Below are positions 11,514-27,473 of a stretch of 64,000 bases of DNA, piece by piece. Origin of the DNA: Siphlonurus alternatus (taxonomy: Eukaryota; Arthropoda; Insecta; Ephemeroptera; Siphlonuridae); contig OX463783.1 in assembly GCA_949825025.1 (NCBI GenBank), forward strand, positions 11,629,628 through 11,693,627, given 5' to 3'. Position 1 is the first letter of the stretch. Every line of letters starts with the position of its first letter. Position numbers and translations under genes: made by a program. The notes beneath the pieces were generated by a model. The model made no database searches. It worked only from the letters and a program-made list of their open reading frames with translations, and was not told where the DNA came from.

Positions 11514-12539
11514 AATATAATGTTAATGTTGTGACGTCATCATATGGATTTAACATGTGGGATAAATAAACTCCAACATTGCGAGTGAAAAGAGTTAATA
11601 GTGGCTAAAGGAGTTAGCTAGGATAACCATGGTATGAGGCTAGTTGAGAAATCTGGCTACAGTTTTTTTTAATCAGGTTCAATTCCTATAATTGATAAAC
11701 AAAATTATGCAATGCAATTATGAACTAAAATTATAAAGTTTTTTCACTTTTTATAATACAGGTATTATAAATGATAAACTTCATGCTATTTTTTTTATAT
11801 TATATTAAACTTTACAATACTATTTTGTCATATTGAACTTCTTTTTATAAACAGAAAAGTTGCAAAATGTTTGAAGAATATAAAGATTATTGTTTTTTTC
11901 AATCTTAAAACTTAAAATGATTTAAATTGTAATATTGATATTATTATATAACTATTTTTTTATTATTTATAATTTAAAAAGAAATGATTGACAGGATTAT
12001 TACTTTGCGTGACTTTTGGTCTCTTCTTTTTTTTTTTCCAATACAATTCAATTCGTTTTTAAGATGTCACTTTTTACATTAACTGCACTCTACATATGAG
12101 GAGAATAGGTCCACCCCCAATCTCTCTGCTCCTATCAACATTATAGATTTCCTACTACTACCCTCTTGTCGATTTCTATTAACCTTCTTTTACATTGATG
12201 AAAATCCAATTCTGTTCCATTTGCTACTTTACTCATAGACTTGACATGTACTTTTATTTTATCTTCTTCGATTTTCTTTTAAATATAACAACTTATTTTT
12301 CATATTAAATACCTTGAAATGTATTTTTGTGTATTATAAATTACCATCTTTAGTATTTTTTATAATTTTAGTTAGTTTACCATCAGCTATATAATTACTT
12401 TGAGAGATTCTAGTTTACATATAGGTATAGGTTTGTGGTTACTATTTTAAAAATAGGGGATAGTTAGTTTTGGAATTAACAGTAAGAGAGTTTGAATATT
12501 TTTATACATTTAAAAATAAAGCAATATGCACAACTTGCA
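11514..12539. other. AT-rich noncoding DNA with one TGACGTCA
   Basis: TGACGTCA at 11532-11539 directly follows the B element. GC-richer piece at 11575-11670 includes ATAACCATGGTAT. Nothing else recognised. Confidence 0.45.
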
Positions 12540-12870
12540 GAACATTTTCATATTTGAATTCAGAACCTTAAGTTTTTTTCAGATTTTTTTACCCTTAAAA
12601 TCATACATAACGCTGTGACGTCATAGTCATGTAAATATTTGATAATAAAGCATTAGGAAAGGTGTTGTCTGACTATGACGTCATAGGGATTTGCTGCAAA
12701 AACGAGCTAGTTTTCGAGTTATTAATTTTTAAAGTTGACTGATTTAACATGGAAGTTCCATTTCTCCATGTTAAATCAGTCAACTTAAAAAATTAATAAC
12801 TCGAAAACTAGCTCGTTTTTTGTACACCTGATATTTTACCTACTGATTAGGTATTTTGAGGAGAATGTTC
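12540..12870. mobile_element. Family I element with two nested inverted repeats, copy 1
   Basis: Two separate fold-backs. The first has TGACGTCATAGTCATG at 12616 and TGACTATGACGTCA at 12670-12683, so it carries two CRE-like palindromes. The second is a nearly perfect pair of 57-base arms (12697-12753 and 12765-12820) containing AACGAGCTAGTTTTCGAG. Outer ends AGAACATTTT and GAATGTTCT may be the termini. A related copy at 38100-38350 shares TGACGTCATAGTCATG and AAAAAACGAGCT. Confidence 0.75.
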
Positions 12871-14722
12871 TAAATTTTTTTCATAATTTTTATGAATGGG
12901 ATTTTTTTTAACATTGGGCGTGTTATCTCTACCTTAACAATAAATAATTTGAGATATTCTAACCAACTACAAAATGCAATAAAATATTGCTGTTTTTTCT
13001 TTAATTATATAATTATCATTTTTATAGTAAGAAATAATATTTTAATATTGCAGCTATAACATTTTAAAAAACACAAAATAAAATTATGTTTTTTTATATA
13101 ATAATAATATGCAACATTCTTATTATATATATTTATATTTCATAATACAATAGTATAAAAATATTGATAATTTTTACAACATTAAAAAAAAGTAAGGTAA
13201 ATATTTATGTTGACTTGAAGACAATTGCGATGTTGTTTTGTTTTTGCAGTCTTGCTTCTGTTAGCCAATGTTACCGGGAGTCTTGTTAGGTCACTCCGGG
13301 GTCAAATCAGCTCCGCCGAATTATATATTCAACTATTTACATTTATAACCTCATATACCACCACATAACTACACTCACTTACTACAAAAATAGGACTTGA
13401 AATATTCAAAAATAGTGTAGGTTTAATATTTCATAACAATTTTTTATTTATATGATTTTAAGAATTCTTCATATTATTTCATATTATTCATTATGAAATC
13501 AATATAAAACATAAAACCCAATTTCTTCATAATATAAATAGGATACATTATGATAGTTGCATATGATTTGTATTTATCTCATTTGATTATTTGATGGTGA
13601 CAATTTTATATGCCTTCAGAATCAAATTATACTTTTAAATATACTGAATTGAACTTTCAATTATTTATAATTTAAATTTATACAAAATCCGAGTATAGTG
13701 CATTTTTAATTTGTAAAAGAATCTTTAAGGAATGATTTTGTTTATTCATGTTTTGCAATAAAAGTTTATTTTATCCCTAGTTACATACGATTTTAGTTCT
13801 TATTGCAAAGACGATGAACTTGAGATTCATTCAATATTAATGTGTTACATCTGATTTCCCATGAATTCATGAAGTAATTTAATAAAATATACAACTATTT
13901 TAATCCTAGAACATTATTTTTGTATAGTATACTTTGTTGACATATTTAGAGATGTACATTGTACATTACTTTAGTATTAAGGTCGAGAAGTATTATTAAA
14001 AATATATTTTTTACTTTTTTTTCTTAATTAAGAAATGCTGAATGATGATCACGTGATTTAATATCTTCTACTCCATTGGTTGTATACAATGATGAAGATT
14101 ATGAAATAAGACCCAGCGAGAAGGAGGGAAAATAGGGATTATGAAACGAGAAATGGAAATGAGAGAGATCAGATGATATTTTCTTTAAGATTGCATTTTT
14201 TTTTTTTTGAATACTCTATATCTCCTGAAAGACTCTATATATATAAAGAAGAGGGAAGGAAGAAGCAAGCACTAAAGTGTCATTTGATAGTTAATTGCAT
14301 GCTTATGTAAACTTACTTTATGGATTGGAAGATATTTCTTACAAAATTTCTTATTAAAATTTTAAGAAAAGAAATAAAATATTTATTAAAATTGTAACAT
14401 TGCAAATTTGAATACTCTAAATCTTATGAATATTCCTCATTTCATTTTTATTATTGACTTTTATATGAATATGAATACAAAAAATAGCTTTATTTAATAT
14501 TTAAATGAAAATTTTCAAATTGGTAGGCATGCACATGCATGCTTGTAGCACTTGCAAGGTAAAAAAAAGTATTCATATTATAGTCATAGAGAAAAAATAA
14601 ATAAGACACATTAGAATAACTTTATTTTAAAAATTTTTAATTTATTATTTTAGTAGGACTAAGTGATCTATGGAACCTGAAATAACGATGATTACTATTT
14701 AGTAGTAATGATTATTGACTAG
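12871..14722. other. AT-rich noncoding DNA with two GC-richer patches
   Basis: Patch 13240-13320 follows a pyrimidine-rich TTTTGTTTTTGCAG, like a 3' splice site, and one frame stays open for about 36 codons, but no donor or homology is seen. Patch 14040-14280 holds CACGTG, CCATTGG and CTATATATATAAAG, a promoter-like set with no gene downstream. Confidence 0.35.
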
Positions 14723-14952
14723 GTACACTCCTCGCCTTTGAAAATTTCCCTTCTGCAGTCTTGTGAATCACCATGTACTGTATAGTATAACATATGACAT
14801 GTCGATGTCTGTGCCTGCAATGTTTGAGTGTATAAACAAACCATGCATATATTGTATCTTCCGTAATTGGGCTATCATAAAGTCTTAACAATAGTCTGTC
14901 CTGAATATATGCATTTAAAAAAAAGGGAACTTTTCAGAGGCGAGAAGTGTAT
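14723..14952. mobile_element. Family G element, copy with long centre
   Basis: Left arm GTACACTCCTCGCCTTTGAA then AATTTCCCTTCTGCAG and AATCACCATG; right arm GGGAACTTTTCAGAGGCGAG and AAGTGTAT. The loop of about 100 bases is longer than in the other copies. Confidence 0.78.
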
Positions 14953-15121
14953 GTCATAAAATATTTTTCAATTGATAAATTCAAATTTAATATCCAAATT
15001 AATTTGTGCTGGTGCTGAAAAATGAACCAATGACTCTAACTGCACGTTGTAATTATTAATATTATTATACACTTTATGACATCATAAACGTTACCCAGTC
15101 TCTGTTTATCTATATTGCTAT

Positions 15122-15239
15122 GTACACTTGTCGCCTTAGAAAATTTCCCACTTTCAGCCTTGTTTTATCACCATGTTATTCTTTATACGGAGCATGGTGT
15201 TTAACAAGAGCGCAAAGGGAAATTTTCCGAGACAACGAG

Positions 15240-15244
<5 letters not shown>
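15122..15244. mobile_element. Family G element, compact copy
   Basis: Left arm GTACACTTGTCGCCTTAGAA, AATTTCCCACTTTCAGCC and ATCACCATG; right arm CATGGTGTTTAACAAG, GGGAAATTTTCCGAGACAAC and GAGTGTAC. The last bases of the right arm run straight into a (CT)n array. Confidence 0.88.

Positions 15245-15291
<47 letters not shown>
15245..15291. repeat. (CT)n microsatellite
   Basis: About 23 CT units beginning at the terminal GTAC of the preceding G element. Confidence 0.97.
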
Positions 15292-15294
<3 letters not shown>

Positions 15295-16849
15295 TATTTA
15301 CAAATCTGCATCTCTTTATATCTCTCTTAGCATTGCAATTCCTGTAAATCAAGCTTGGGTAAAGTTCATACTATCTGGTCATTATTATTTCAATTAAATT
15401 AAATTTTTGAACATGTCACAAAAAAAATATCACCCCCTCCCCTAAAAATGTATGTAGATTTTAACTCTGTGAAGTATAGTATATTAACCTTAAAATTTCT
15501 ACATATCCTTTATATTTTCTCATTTTAAAATTAAATTAACTTCTTGTTTCTCATTACTCAGCATTCTTCCTCTAATCAGACCTTTTGTTCTATTTAATTT
15601 TTACTTTCTACCATATATCTTCTTCTCTTTATACTTTTGTCTCTAAAATTCATCATCACCTCCTCTGACACATCACAGTATAATATAACAAAAATTTACA
15701 TATTTAATATGAATAATTTTTAACTCCTTATATTCTAAAGTTATATATATGTTAGTAATATTTTTATTTATGTAAATTAAAATTAAATATTTTTTTTATA
15801 CTATATGTTATATACGTATACAATATATGATGATAAAAGCTTTTGATGTGTTTTGATGATATGAATATATAATTTACATGAAAAGGGGTTTTCAAAATGA
15901 CTGACCTAACTATGGTATAAATTAACCCTTAAAGGAACAAACGTGTTTTTTTTTTAAGGCTAGCTTTGTGTATTTTAAATGTTAAAAAAAAAATAATTTG
16001 AGCTGTTTTATATGTGGGTGTATATAGAAAAATTTCTTTATGAAAAGAAAATGACCATTGAAAAAAAAAAATCTTGAATGAATCTTATATAATAGAAGCT
16101 CTTGATCGTAAGATATGTAATCTATTTAAATAATCTTAATAGAAATTATACTCTAGCAGCTGTGCCTTTGAATTAAAAAGACATTTAATTATTTATTCAA
16201 GAAAAGCTTTATTCTTTTCATTAGATCACGTACTATATTGAAGTTTTTTTAATCAGTAAACAAATTTTTTTAAAAACAGATTTTAAATTTAATAAGAAAA
16301 TTTAATACTAACAATTACAATGAAAATTCTATAAACTTGTTAATATAAAAATGTCACAAACATAATATTAAATTTAATCTTTCATGGATATTTTTATTTT
16401 AAAATGAAAACCTAAAATTATTTATTATTAATTTTTTTTAAGATATCTTTAACTTTTTAAGCACCATGATTGAAACTGCAGTGTTATAGATATTATTTAT
16501 ATTTTTAACAAAGTATTAAATTCTTGTATATTAATCATGTAATATTTCTGTTCTATTATTATTTATTATATTTATATAATATGTATACGCAATTGTGTTT
16601 AATAGAAGATTTAATAATATTGATGGTATATATCTAACGTTTATTTTTGTCAAATCCTCCTTAAAATCGCGGTGAAAGACCCTTAACGTTCCAACGCCTG
16701 CATGTTAAATATTTTCTTGATGCGTTTTACAGCACGATCTTAAGGGTTCATAGGTTTAAAATCTATGTTCTGGCTTTCTCTGGTCTTTGAATATTATAGA
16801 TTCTACATACTAAAATAACAAAAAAGTTATAATTAATTTATACTAATAA
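15292..16849. other. AT-rich noncoding DNA
   Basis: No inverted arm recognised. A possible trace of family F (GGGTAAAGTTCATACTATC) is at about 15357. CCCCTCCCC at about 15433-15441. Confidence 0.45.
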
Positions 16850-17176
16850 AGACAGTAAACCACGAACCTTCTGAAACCCTACCTTAAGCGTTTCGTGGGT
16901 TCTTCCGGCCTTGCAATCCATCCCAGTATTTGCCTGCGGCTGAGGGAAACGTGGAAACCTCAGCCAGAATGGACGATACAGCTTTTGTCAATGTACTGGA
17001 AGTACAATGGTCCAAAACCAGAACCACATAGTGGAAAAGCGCAACGAATTATCCCTGGGTGGGAAACGTCCTGGTTTCTGTTGAAAATGGTCACTCATCC
17101 AACTACTAATCACGATCGGCGTTGCTTGACTTTGGTGATCTGACGAGACCCAGTCAAACTCACTGCGCTACATCAC
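16850..17176 (-). mobile_element. 5S-rRNA-headed SINE, copy 1
   Basis: Read on the minus strand, the head (17176 downward) has GTAGCGCAGTG, then TCTCGTCAGATCACC, AAAGTCAAGCAACG, TTAGTAGTTGGATGAGTGAC. These follow the 3' two-thirds of 5S rRNA, including its internal promoter (box A AGTCAAGCAACG, intermediate element GGATGGGTGAC). The body continues through the shared core (GAGGTTTCCACGTTTCCCTC) to a tail with GGTTTCAGAAGGTTCG. SINEs of this type are transcribed by RNA polymerase III and moved by a partner LINE. An 82-codon frame in it is not a gene. The distal tail is diverged from copies 2 and 3. Confidence 0.88.
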
Positions 17177-17180
17177 ACTA

Positions 17181-17467
17181 AATTTTTAGATGCTGAATTG
17201 GTTTCAGTACTTTATGTCAGTACAAAATTGATCCAGTTTCGTCTTACATCCAGCACTTTTGACCTGTAAAAACACTTAATCCAAGTACAACTTTGGTACT
17301 GAAAAGAGAGAGTCAATTTTTTGTACTTTTTTTACTCTCTTATTTCAGTACCAAATTTGTACTTGGAATAAGTGTTTTATATAGGTCAAAAGTGCTGGAT
17401 GTAAGATGAAACTGGAGAAATTTTGTACTGACATAAAGTACTGAAAACCAATTCAGCATCTAAAAAT
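17181..17467. mobile_element. Element K, long palindromic MITE-like element
   Basis: Arms of about 130 bases. The left reads ATTTTTAGATGCTGAATTGG, then GTACTTTATGTCAGTAC, CAGCACTTTTGACCTGTAA and CCAAGTACAACTTTGGTACT; the right is their inverse, with only a few mismatches and a central spacer of about 20 bases. It lies directly against the head end of the 5S-type SINE. Only copy in the window. The few mismatches suggest a fairly young element. Confidence 0.9.
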
Positions 17468-19614
<2,147 letters not shown>

Positions 19615-19735
19615 AAAAAGTTGCTGTGAAGTCATAGTCTTTTCATAGTCATAGTCTAAGTCTTTTTCTATATGCTTTTGCGTTAAATATTTGATCGAAT
19701 ATGACATTGCAGCGTTATTCCCCTCGATTTTAAGG
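19615..19735. mobile_element. Family I, diverged copy
   Basis: GCTGTGAAGTCATAGTC at the left, and on the opposite strand near 19660-19710 AACGCTGCAATGTCATA followed by TCAAATATTTAACGCAAAAG. These parallel ACGCTGTGACGTCATAGTC and GTAAATATTTGATAATAAAG of copy 1. The CRE cores have decayed (GAAGTCA, ATGTCAT). Confidence 0.55.
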
Positions 19736-21900
<2,165 letters not shown>

Positions 21901-22224
21901 AATGGAGTATTGACCTCAATTTTTTTTTATTGCAGAAATGGATAGAGCATGCAAAGTTATGCTACCCTGATTTTTTTCAGATTTTTTTGAGCCCGGGAAC
22001 TATTTTTAAAAAAATTATTGAAAGTTCTTTTTGTGACGTCACGAGACGCTGCTCCTTAAGAAAAAGATAGGACTTGCTGCCGCGTGACGTCACAAAAAGG
22101 ACTTTCAATAATTTTTTAAAAATACTTCCCGGGCTCAAAAAAATCTGAAAAAAATCAGGGTAGCATAACTTTGCACGTTCTATCCATTTCTGCAATAAAA
22201 AATTTTGAGGTCAATACTTCATTG
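21901..22224. mobile_element. Family E long palindromic element, copy 2, with paired TGACGTCA
   Basis: Ends AATGGAGTATTGACCTCAA and TTGAGGTCAATACTTCATTG. Inner arms share TATTGCAGAAATGGATAGAG, TCAGATTTTTTTGAGCCCGG and TTATTGAAAGT, then TTTTTGTGACGTCACG on both sides of a GC-rich centre (about 22042-22084). The TGACGTCA cores are at 22034-22041 and 22085-22092. Confidence 0.92.
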
Positions 22225-23535
22225 AAAATAAAATAAAAATAAACAACAAGGATTACCAAAACTAACAGCTATTTCACAGTTTGGTCAAAATCTCATTCAT
22301 ACATTTGGATTAATTATTTTTATGGAATTAATTAAATTCGTAATTAAGAGATAACTTAGTTTATGCATTTTAATGTTATAATCTGTACTTATAGTAAATT
22401 ATCTCCAAATGCAAAATAATGCAATATTCATTAAAAAAATATTTGCAGTTAAGTAGTTTCTCAGTGTTGTGTCAAGTCATTATTGCATGCGTTTTAGTCT
22501 CGCATGCTCATTCCAATTCTCCCTATTCTCGTGAACACGTTAATTTCCTTGTCTGTATGACCATTATTGTCATATAAAGTCAGAGTCAACTGAAATGAGA
22601 GTGACGTCATAATAGGTGTTCACAGATTTTAGCATTGACTTTTTCCTAATAATCAAAATTAAGTATTTAATTAAATGCAAAATGTGGTGCTAAAATTATT
22701 TTTACCCTCAAATTGGTGATGACATTTAATACCTCCTCGATAGAATCAGTATGATTACACGTGTAATTTAGCCAGTAGCAAAGATCTCATATAAAAACAA
22801 TGCCACTTTTATAATCACTCAGGTAAAATCCACCAGATATCCATACCTGTCTTTATGATGTCAATTATAAATTAAATTATAAATATAAATTAATGCAAAT
22901 ATAAATATTAATACAAAAATAAATTCGCTAAATGTTGACATTACATCATATAATCCTACCTTATTATTTCATATCTTGGAAACTCTCGTAACATTGTGAA
23001 TAATTATTATGACAGAGCTAATCAGAGTTACTCTCCCTCTCTCCCCCCCTTTACATTTCCATTCTTGCTTGTCGTTCGACCTATACAGCATCAGCCATAG
23101 TGTTATTATACAAGAGCGACTAAAATTAACATATGAATACTATATTAAAGCTAATCAGTCTATATATGTAACAACGAGTAAAATGATAATTTCACCAACT
23201 TTAACAATAATTGTCAAAGAGTATGAATAGTTAATAATTAATATGAATACTATACAATTTAATGAAGGAAATTGTTCAAATTTTTTTTTTATATAAAATT
23301 TACATAGAATATGAAATATTAATGTTACAATTAGACTATATTAGTATAACTAATTGTAGGTATATTTTTTTATAATAAAATAATAAATTTATCGTTATGA
23401 AAGATTGAATGAGATATATTTTGTAATGATATTCATAACCATCAAAAGAGATTAATTGACAATTTTTGTGACAAGTTTATTATTAAAATTAACGACCCTT
23501 TCTTCCTATTTTAAAAACAATAATAGTAGATAATT
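22225..23535. other. AT-rich noncoding DNA with one TGACGTCA
   Basis: TGACGTCA at 22612-22619 is not in a recognised repeat. A 73-codon frame at 23009-23230 has no known match. The pyrimidine tract near 23030-23050 (CTCTCCCTCTCTCCCCCC) is short. Confidence 0.45.
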
Positions 23536-23690
23536 TGGCTAATGTTAATCGTAATCGGATGGTCGTGAGTTCAATCTCAGACAAAAGAAGATTTTTTTTC
23601 AAAAGTGATTGTAAAAAGACATCTATAGAGGCTTCAAGTCAGCTGATTTTTCAGGGTTCCCACCGTCCTATCCAAACCTATTATATGTAA
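23536..23690 (+). mobile_element. tRNA-headed SINE fragment
   Basis: AATCGTAATCGGATGGTCGT followed by GAGTTCAATCTC resembles a tRNA B box (GGTTCRANNCC). It matches the head of the minus-strand SINE at 62925 (AATCGGATGGTCGTGAGTTT). The box A region is weak. The following sequence to about 23690 (GGGTTCCCACCGTCCTATCC) is probably SINE body. Confidence 0.6.
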
Positions 23691-23924
23691 AAAAAAACGT
23701 GAATTCGTTTTTTATTTTTTTCACTAAGAAGAAGATTTTTTAGGGAAAATTCTTTTACGGAACGTCGGTCCAAATTTAAAAATACAGCGGATAATGCAAG
23801 ATTTTTACTTACTTAATTTATTTCCGAAAAAAAGTTAAAAAAAAAAAGAAACACTTTTCTTCATTTTCAAGGGCAAGATGGACCTTAGCGACACAACTAA
23901 GCATCGCAAAGCGCATTCACTTGA

Positions 23925-24015
23925 AGCATCTATTACTGATTGGTAGCATATTCATTAATTACCGACCATCCTGACTGAGGTTTCCATGGTTTTCTCAGTC
24001 ACAATGAAAGAAGAA
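23925..24015 (+). mobile_element. SINE core segment
   Basis: GACCATCCTGACTGAGGTTT and CCATGGTTTTCTCAGTCAC match the central core seen in both the 5S-headed and tRNA-headed SINEs. It may be the body of the element that starts at 23536, with the intervening 230 bases diverged or inserted. Confidence 0.6.
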
Positions 24016-24159
24016 AATAGATTATGGATTTTTTTTTTACTCGTCTTCACATCAAGTAAGCTCACCAAATAAAATCGAATATCATGCTAAAACAAATTTC
24101 ATTAAATTTGTACACTTCTTAATACCAATAATTTTTTTTCATTTATTATCAATACTAAG

Positions 24160-24200
24160 TTTGTTCGTAAATACAAAATCAGATGATTATTGATTCATGA
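24160..24200. mobile_element. Family J fragment
   Basis: TTTGTTCGTAAATACAAAAT followed by CAGA matches the arm of the nested element at 59036 (CTGTTCGTAAATACACAATC). Only one arm remains. Confidence 0.55.
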
Positions 24201-24863
24201 GTCGATTATGAAATTTCGAACATACATAATATAATGTTTAATATCTTGCTCAAATTCATCGTTTTCATGTTTTTTATACCTTTTTGCAGCATATTTTTGT
24301 AATATATTCTGTTGTTCATGCTATTAAAAGAAAATTTTCAATAGAATGTTGTAGAAATAAAATATATTTAAAACCATATTTAATATAAATTAGTTCAACC
24401 ACGTGTAAAAAAATGTTGCAATGTAACATAATATGAGCAATGGTTGTTATAATTGTTCTTGCTGGTATTGTAATTATATATACTAGTACTGTCTGTGTGT
24501 ACACGTTTTGCATGTTAATTTTTAACCAATCCTGGCTTGTTATTCGCTTGGGAATTGTCCAATCAGAAAGCCACAATTGCATGTTAGAGAGTGGGGGTGG
24601 TAGTATGTGCAATGTGTGATAATTATTATTCATTACCTACACCCGCAGCAGGTACAGTACCGGCAAATGTACTCATGGAGTTTGGGTCGTTCACCTTTTT
24701 AATGAATGTTCTATATATTTGATTAACAAAAAAATACATGAATAATATGATATTTTAATGAAAAAATTCATGCAATCAAAATGTTAATAAAATTGCAATG
24801 AAAAATTTCCCTAGAAAATAATTCATAGAATTTTATTTTAACTTTATTTACATTGCATTTATT
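24201..24863. other. AT-rich noncoding DNA
   Basis: A 105-codon minus-strand frame (24316-24633) is the longest here not made of simple repeat. It has no recognised domain or splice context and is not accepted. Confidence 0.4.
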
Positions 24864-25040
24864 ATATCGCCCCTCGTCCGGAATAATGAGCTATCTGCTT
24901 ACAATGATTTCGGTGTAATAATGAGCTGTCTGCTATTTCAGGTCAGCGCAATTATAGGCTGTAAATCGGTATAAAAAAAGCTTATTTTTGCGTTTAACTG
25001 AAATAGCAGATAGCTCATTATTCCGGACGAGGGACGATAT
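24864..25040. mobile_element. Family B element, copy 4, best-preserved ends
   Basis: Left ATATCGCCCCTCGTCCGG and right CCGGACGAGGGACGATAT are inverted with a single difference. The match continues through AATAATGAGCTATCTGC to near the centre. The left arm contains a partial extra unit (TAATAATGAGCTGTCTGC). Confidence 0.92.
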
Positions 25041-26078
25041 ATTCACTTATAGAAACTTTCAGGCAGTTTAAAACTCCCAGTATGTAAAAAAATAAATACA
25101 TACAAAAAATAATTATTATAGTACGTACATCGTTATACAGCAAGTGTTTCATTACATGGTTTATATATTTTTCTAGGACGATCTCTACTTATTATAAAAA
25201 TTAACATGACATTCAACTAATTTATTCCTTCATTGATTGTTTTTGGAACAGCTATAGCTAATACATAATTAACTTTTTAAATAATGATAATATATTATAT
25301 CTCAAAACGCAAGAAGTGTTGAGAAATTAGGTAATTAACATTTTTGGAAACTAATACAGATATATTTTTTATGGAATTTCCACGTTTTTCTCATTCAATT
25401 TTTTCTTCAATTGAATAATTAATAAACCACCATTATTATTAATTTGTACTTAGATTAAAAAAATATTTGAATTACAAAATCTTTAAATATATATGAAAAA
25501 ATACTATTTCTATAACTAAATAAACCTAGTATTTTAAATATAACATACTATATTTGAAACAATTCGAATTTACAGTATGTTTCATGCCTCATTAGTGTAC
25601 TCAGTAACAGCAGGGGACGGTTGAATAATTTGCAACAAGATGTAACAAGTTTTTGTACTCCCTTCTTTGCGATGATTATTCAAATTATGATCTCTCATCA
25701 TTCCTCACGCTCCAACAAAACTAACGAGCGAGCTAATATACAAAGCAAAAGGGGTAGTTTCTCTCTACAAGGGTTGTTATAACAATAATAATAATCTCAA
25801 TGACGTTGATATATTGTGACTTATATTTTGCTTCCTATTATAAATGTCAAAAATTTTCTCTCATGGTTATACATATAAATATTTGTGTAAAAATAACTAG
25901 AGATATTATATGTAAATAAAGAAATTTTTACAATTATTTGTAACGTCCACTTTCAGTATTATAATTTTGCTTTTTTGTAAGAAGATTTTATGAGATTTAC
26001 GGTGTTTCAAAGTAAAAATTTGTTTAGATGTAAGAAATCACTCATAACTCATGCACTGTATTCCTTTTTTTTTATTAT
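25041..26078. other. AT-rich noncoding DNA with a GC-richer patch
   Basis: The patch at 25580-25760 has no open frame and no match elsewhere in the window. Confidence 0.4.
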
Positions 26079-26469
26079 TAATCAAACCCTATTAGGTACT
26101 TTTATACTTACTAATTACACACCACTTTGAAAACCCGAACCTTCCGAAACCCTAACTTGAGCGTTTCGCAGGCTCTTCCGGAACGGAGGCGGCCATGGCC
26201 TTGCAATCCATATCCTGGTATTTGCCTGCGACTGAGGGAAACGTGGAAACCTCAGCCAGGATGGACGCTAATGCTTTTGTCAATTAACCGGAAGTGCAAT
26301 GGTCCAAAGCCAGGGGAACCACATACTTGTTAGTGGAAAAGCGCAACGATTTATCCCTGGGTGAGAAACATGGTTTTTGCTGAAAATGTCATCCATCGAA
26401 CCACGCTCGGCGTTGCTTGACTACGGTGATCTGACGAGACCTGGCCAAGCGCACTGCGCTACACTTCCC
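26079..26469 (-). mobile_element. 5S-rRNA-headed SINE, copy 2, near full length
   Basis: On the minus strand: GGGAAGTGTAGCGCAGTGCG (with an A-box-like TAGCGCAGTG), then TCTCGTCAGATCACCGTAGT, CAAGCAACGCCGAGCGTGG, a body, the shared core CTGAGGTTTCCACGTTTCCC, then GCCGCCTCCGTTCCGGAAGA, GGTTTCGGAAGGTTCGGG and the tail AGGGTTTGATTA, followed by a short A run (26063-26072 as T). The length of about 390 bases equals copy 3. Box A of the 5S promoter is intact. Frames within are incidental. Confidence 0.92.
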
Positions 26470-27473
26470 AATAAATAAAGTCTAAAAGCAAAAATATAAT
26501 AAAACATTTTTTTAATTGAAAAAAATGACAGAAAATAAATCAATTTATAAATCGGAAATTTAGGTGTAATACATAAAAAATAATAATGAAAACGCAACTG
26601 TATATAGTATATTTTACAATAAAAGTGAATTATTTAAAACAATACTCAGTATAACAGAAAAGGAAATTAATATCAATATATAAAATATATAGTATTTTTT
26701 TTTTCTTGCTCATTCAATTTTAATTTTATATTTTAATATCCTAAATCCATTCTATTCAGGATAATTCCAGGAAAAGACAGAAGGATAGAAAGGAAATGAT
26801 ATTCATCCTGGGTATATAAATTGTAACTAAAAGTTCGTTAAATACAGCTCTCTAGTAGCATGGTAGTCGAATCAACGGGCGTTATAACTGCAAAATGCTA
26901 AATGGGTAGACCGGAATAGTTAAAGTCAGTTTCGTAATAATCACAAATCATTTCGACTGTGTAAAATTCATTCATGCATACTTAATTATATTCCTTTTTA
27001 AAAAATCGTCATCAAGAAGAAATATAATAATATAAATGGTTTTATATATATAAGAAAAAAATATATTAATATTCATGAAATATTTAAATTAAATGACATT
27101 TGTTTGATAATTTTATTCATTTAAAATAATTGTAAAGTTTATGAATAAAATTTAAACTTAATGATGTTTTATTATAAAAAAAAGGTGTATAAATAATAGG
27201 TGTTTCTGTAGAAATGTATAATAAGAAAAATAACATTTTGACTTTTTTACTTTTAATAATGTTCTTTTTTTTATAAAAAAAATTACTTGTATATTACAGA
27301 TAATAAAGCTTTTAAATTATATTGTAATTAAACAGTAGTGCATCTAATATTCTGTTAATTGATGTTTAGGTAGAAGAAAAATCCCTTCCCCCTCCTCTCC
27401 CCTTTTTCTGTTACCATGTTGCTTTGTTTTGGAGATGACTCAGTAGTTTTAATTAGAATTTTAACCAAATTAG
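26470..27473. other. AT-rich noncoding DNA
   Basis: Slightly GC-richer at 26840-26950. No element recognised; CCCTTCCCCCTCCTCTCCCC tract at about 27384-27403. Confidence 0.45.

Noticed and set aside
13245..13372. Possible exon after TTTTGTTTTTGCAG
   Set aside because: About 36 open codons in one frame but no donor site, no homology and immediate return to AT-rich sequence.
16895..17143. 82-codon frame, and similar ones at 26127, 32890, 32990 and 63719
   Set aside because: All lie inside 5S-type SINEs, which are noncoding.
23536..23600. Functional tRNA gene
   Set aside because: Only a B-box-like motif and weak flanks; no acceptor-stem pairing or cloverleaf could be traced, and the match continues into SINE body.
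24316..24633. 105-codon minus-strand frame
   Set aside because: No recognisable domain or splice signals; length expected by chance at this base composition and window size.
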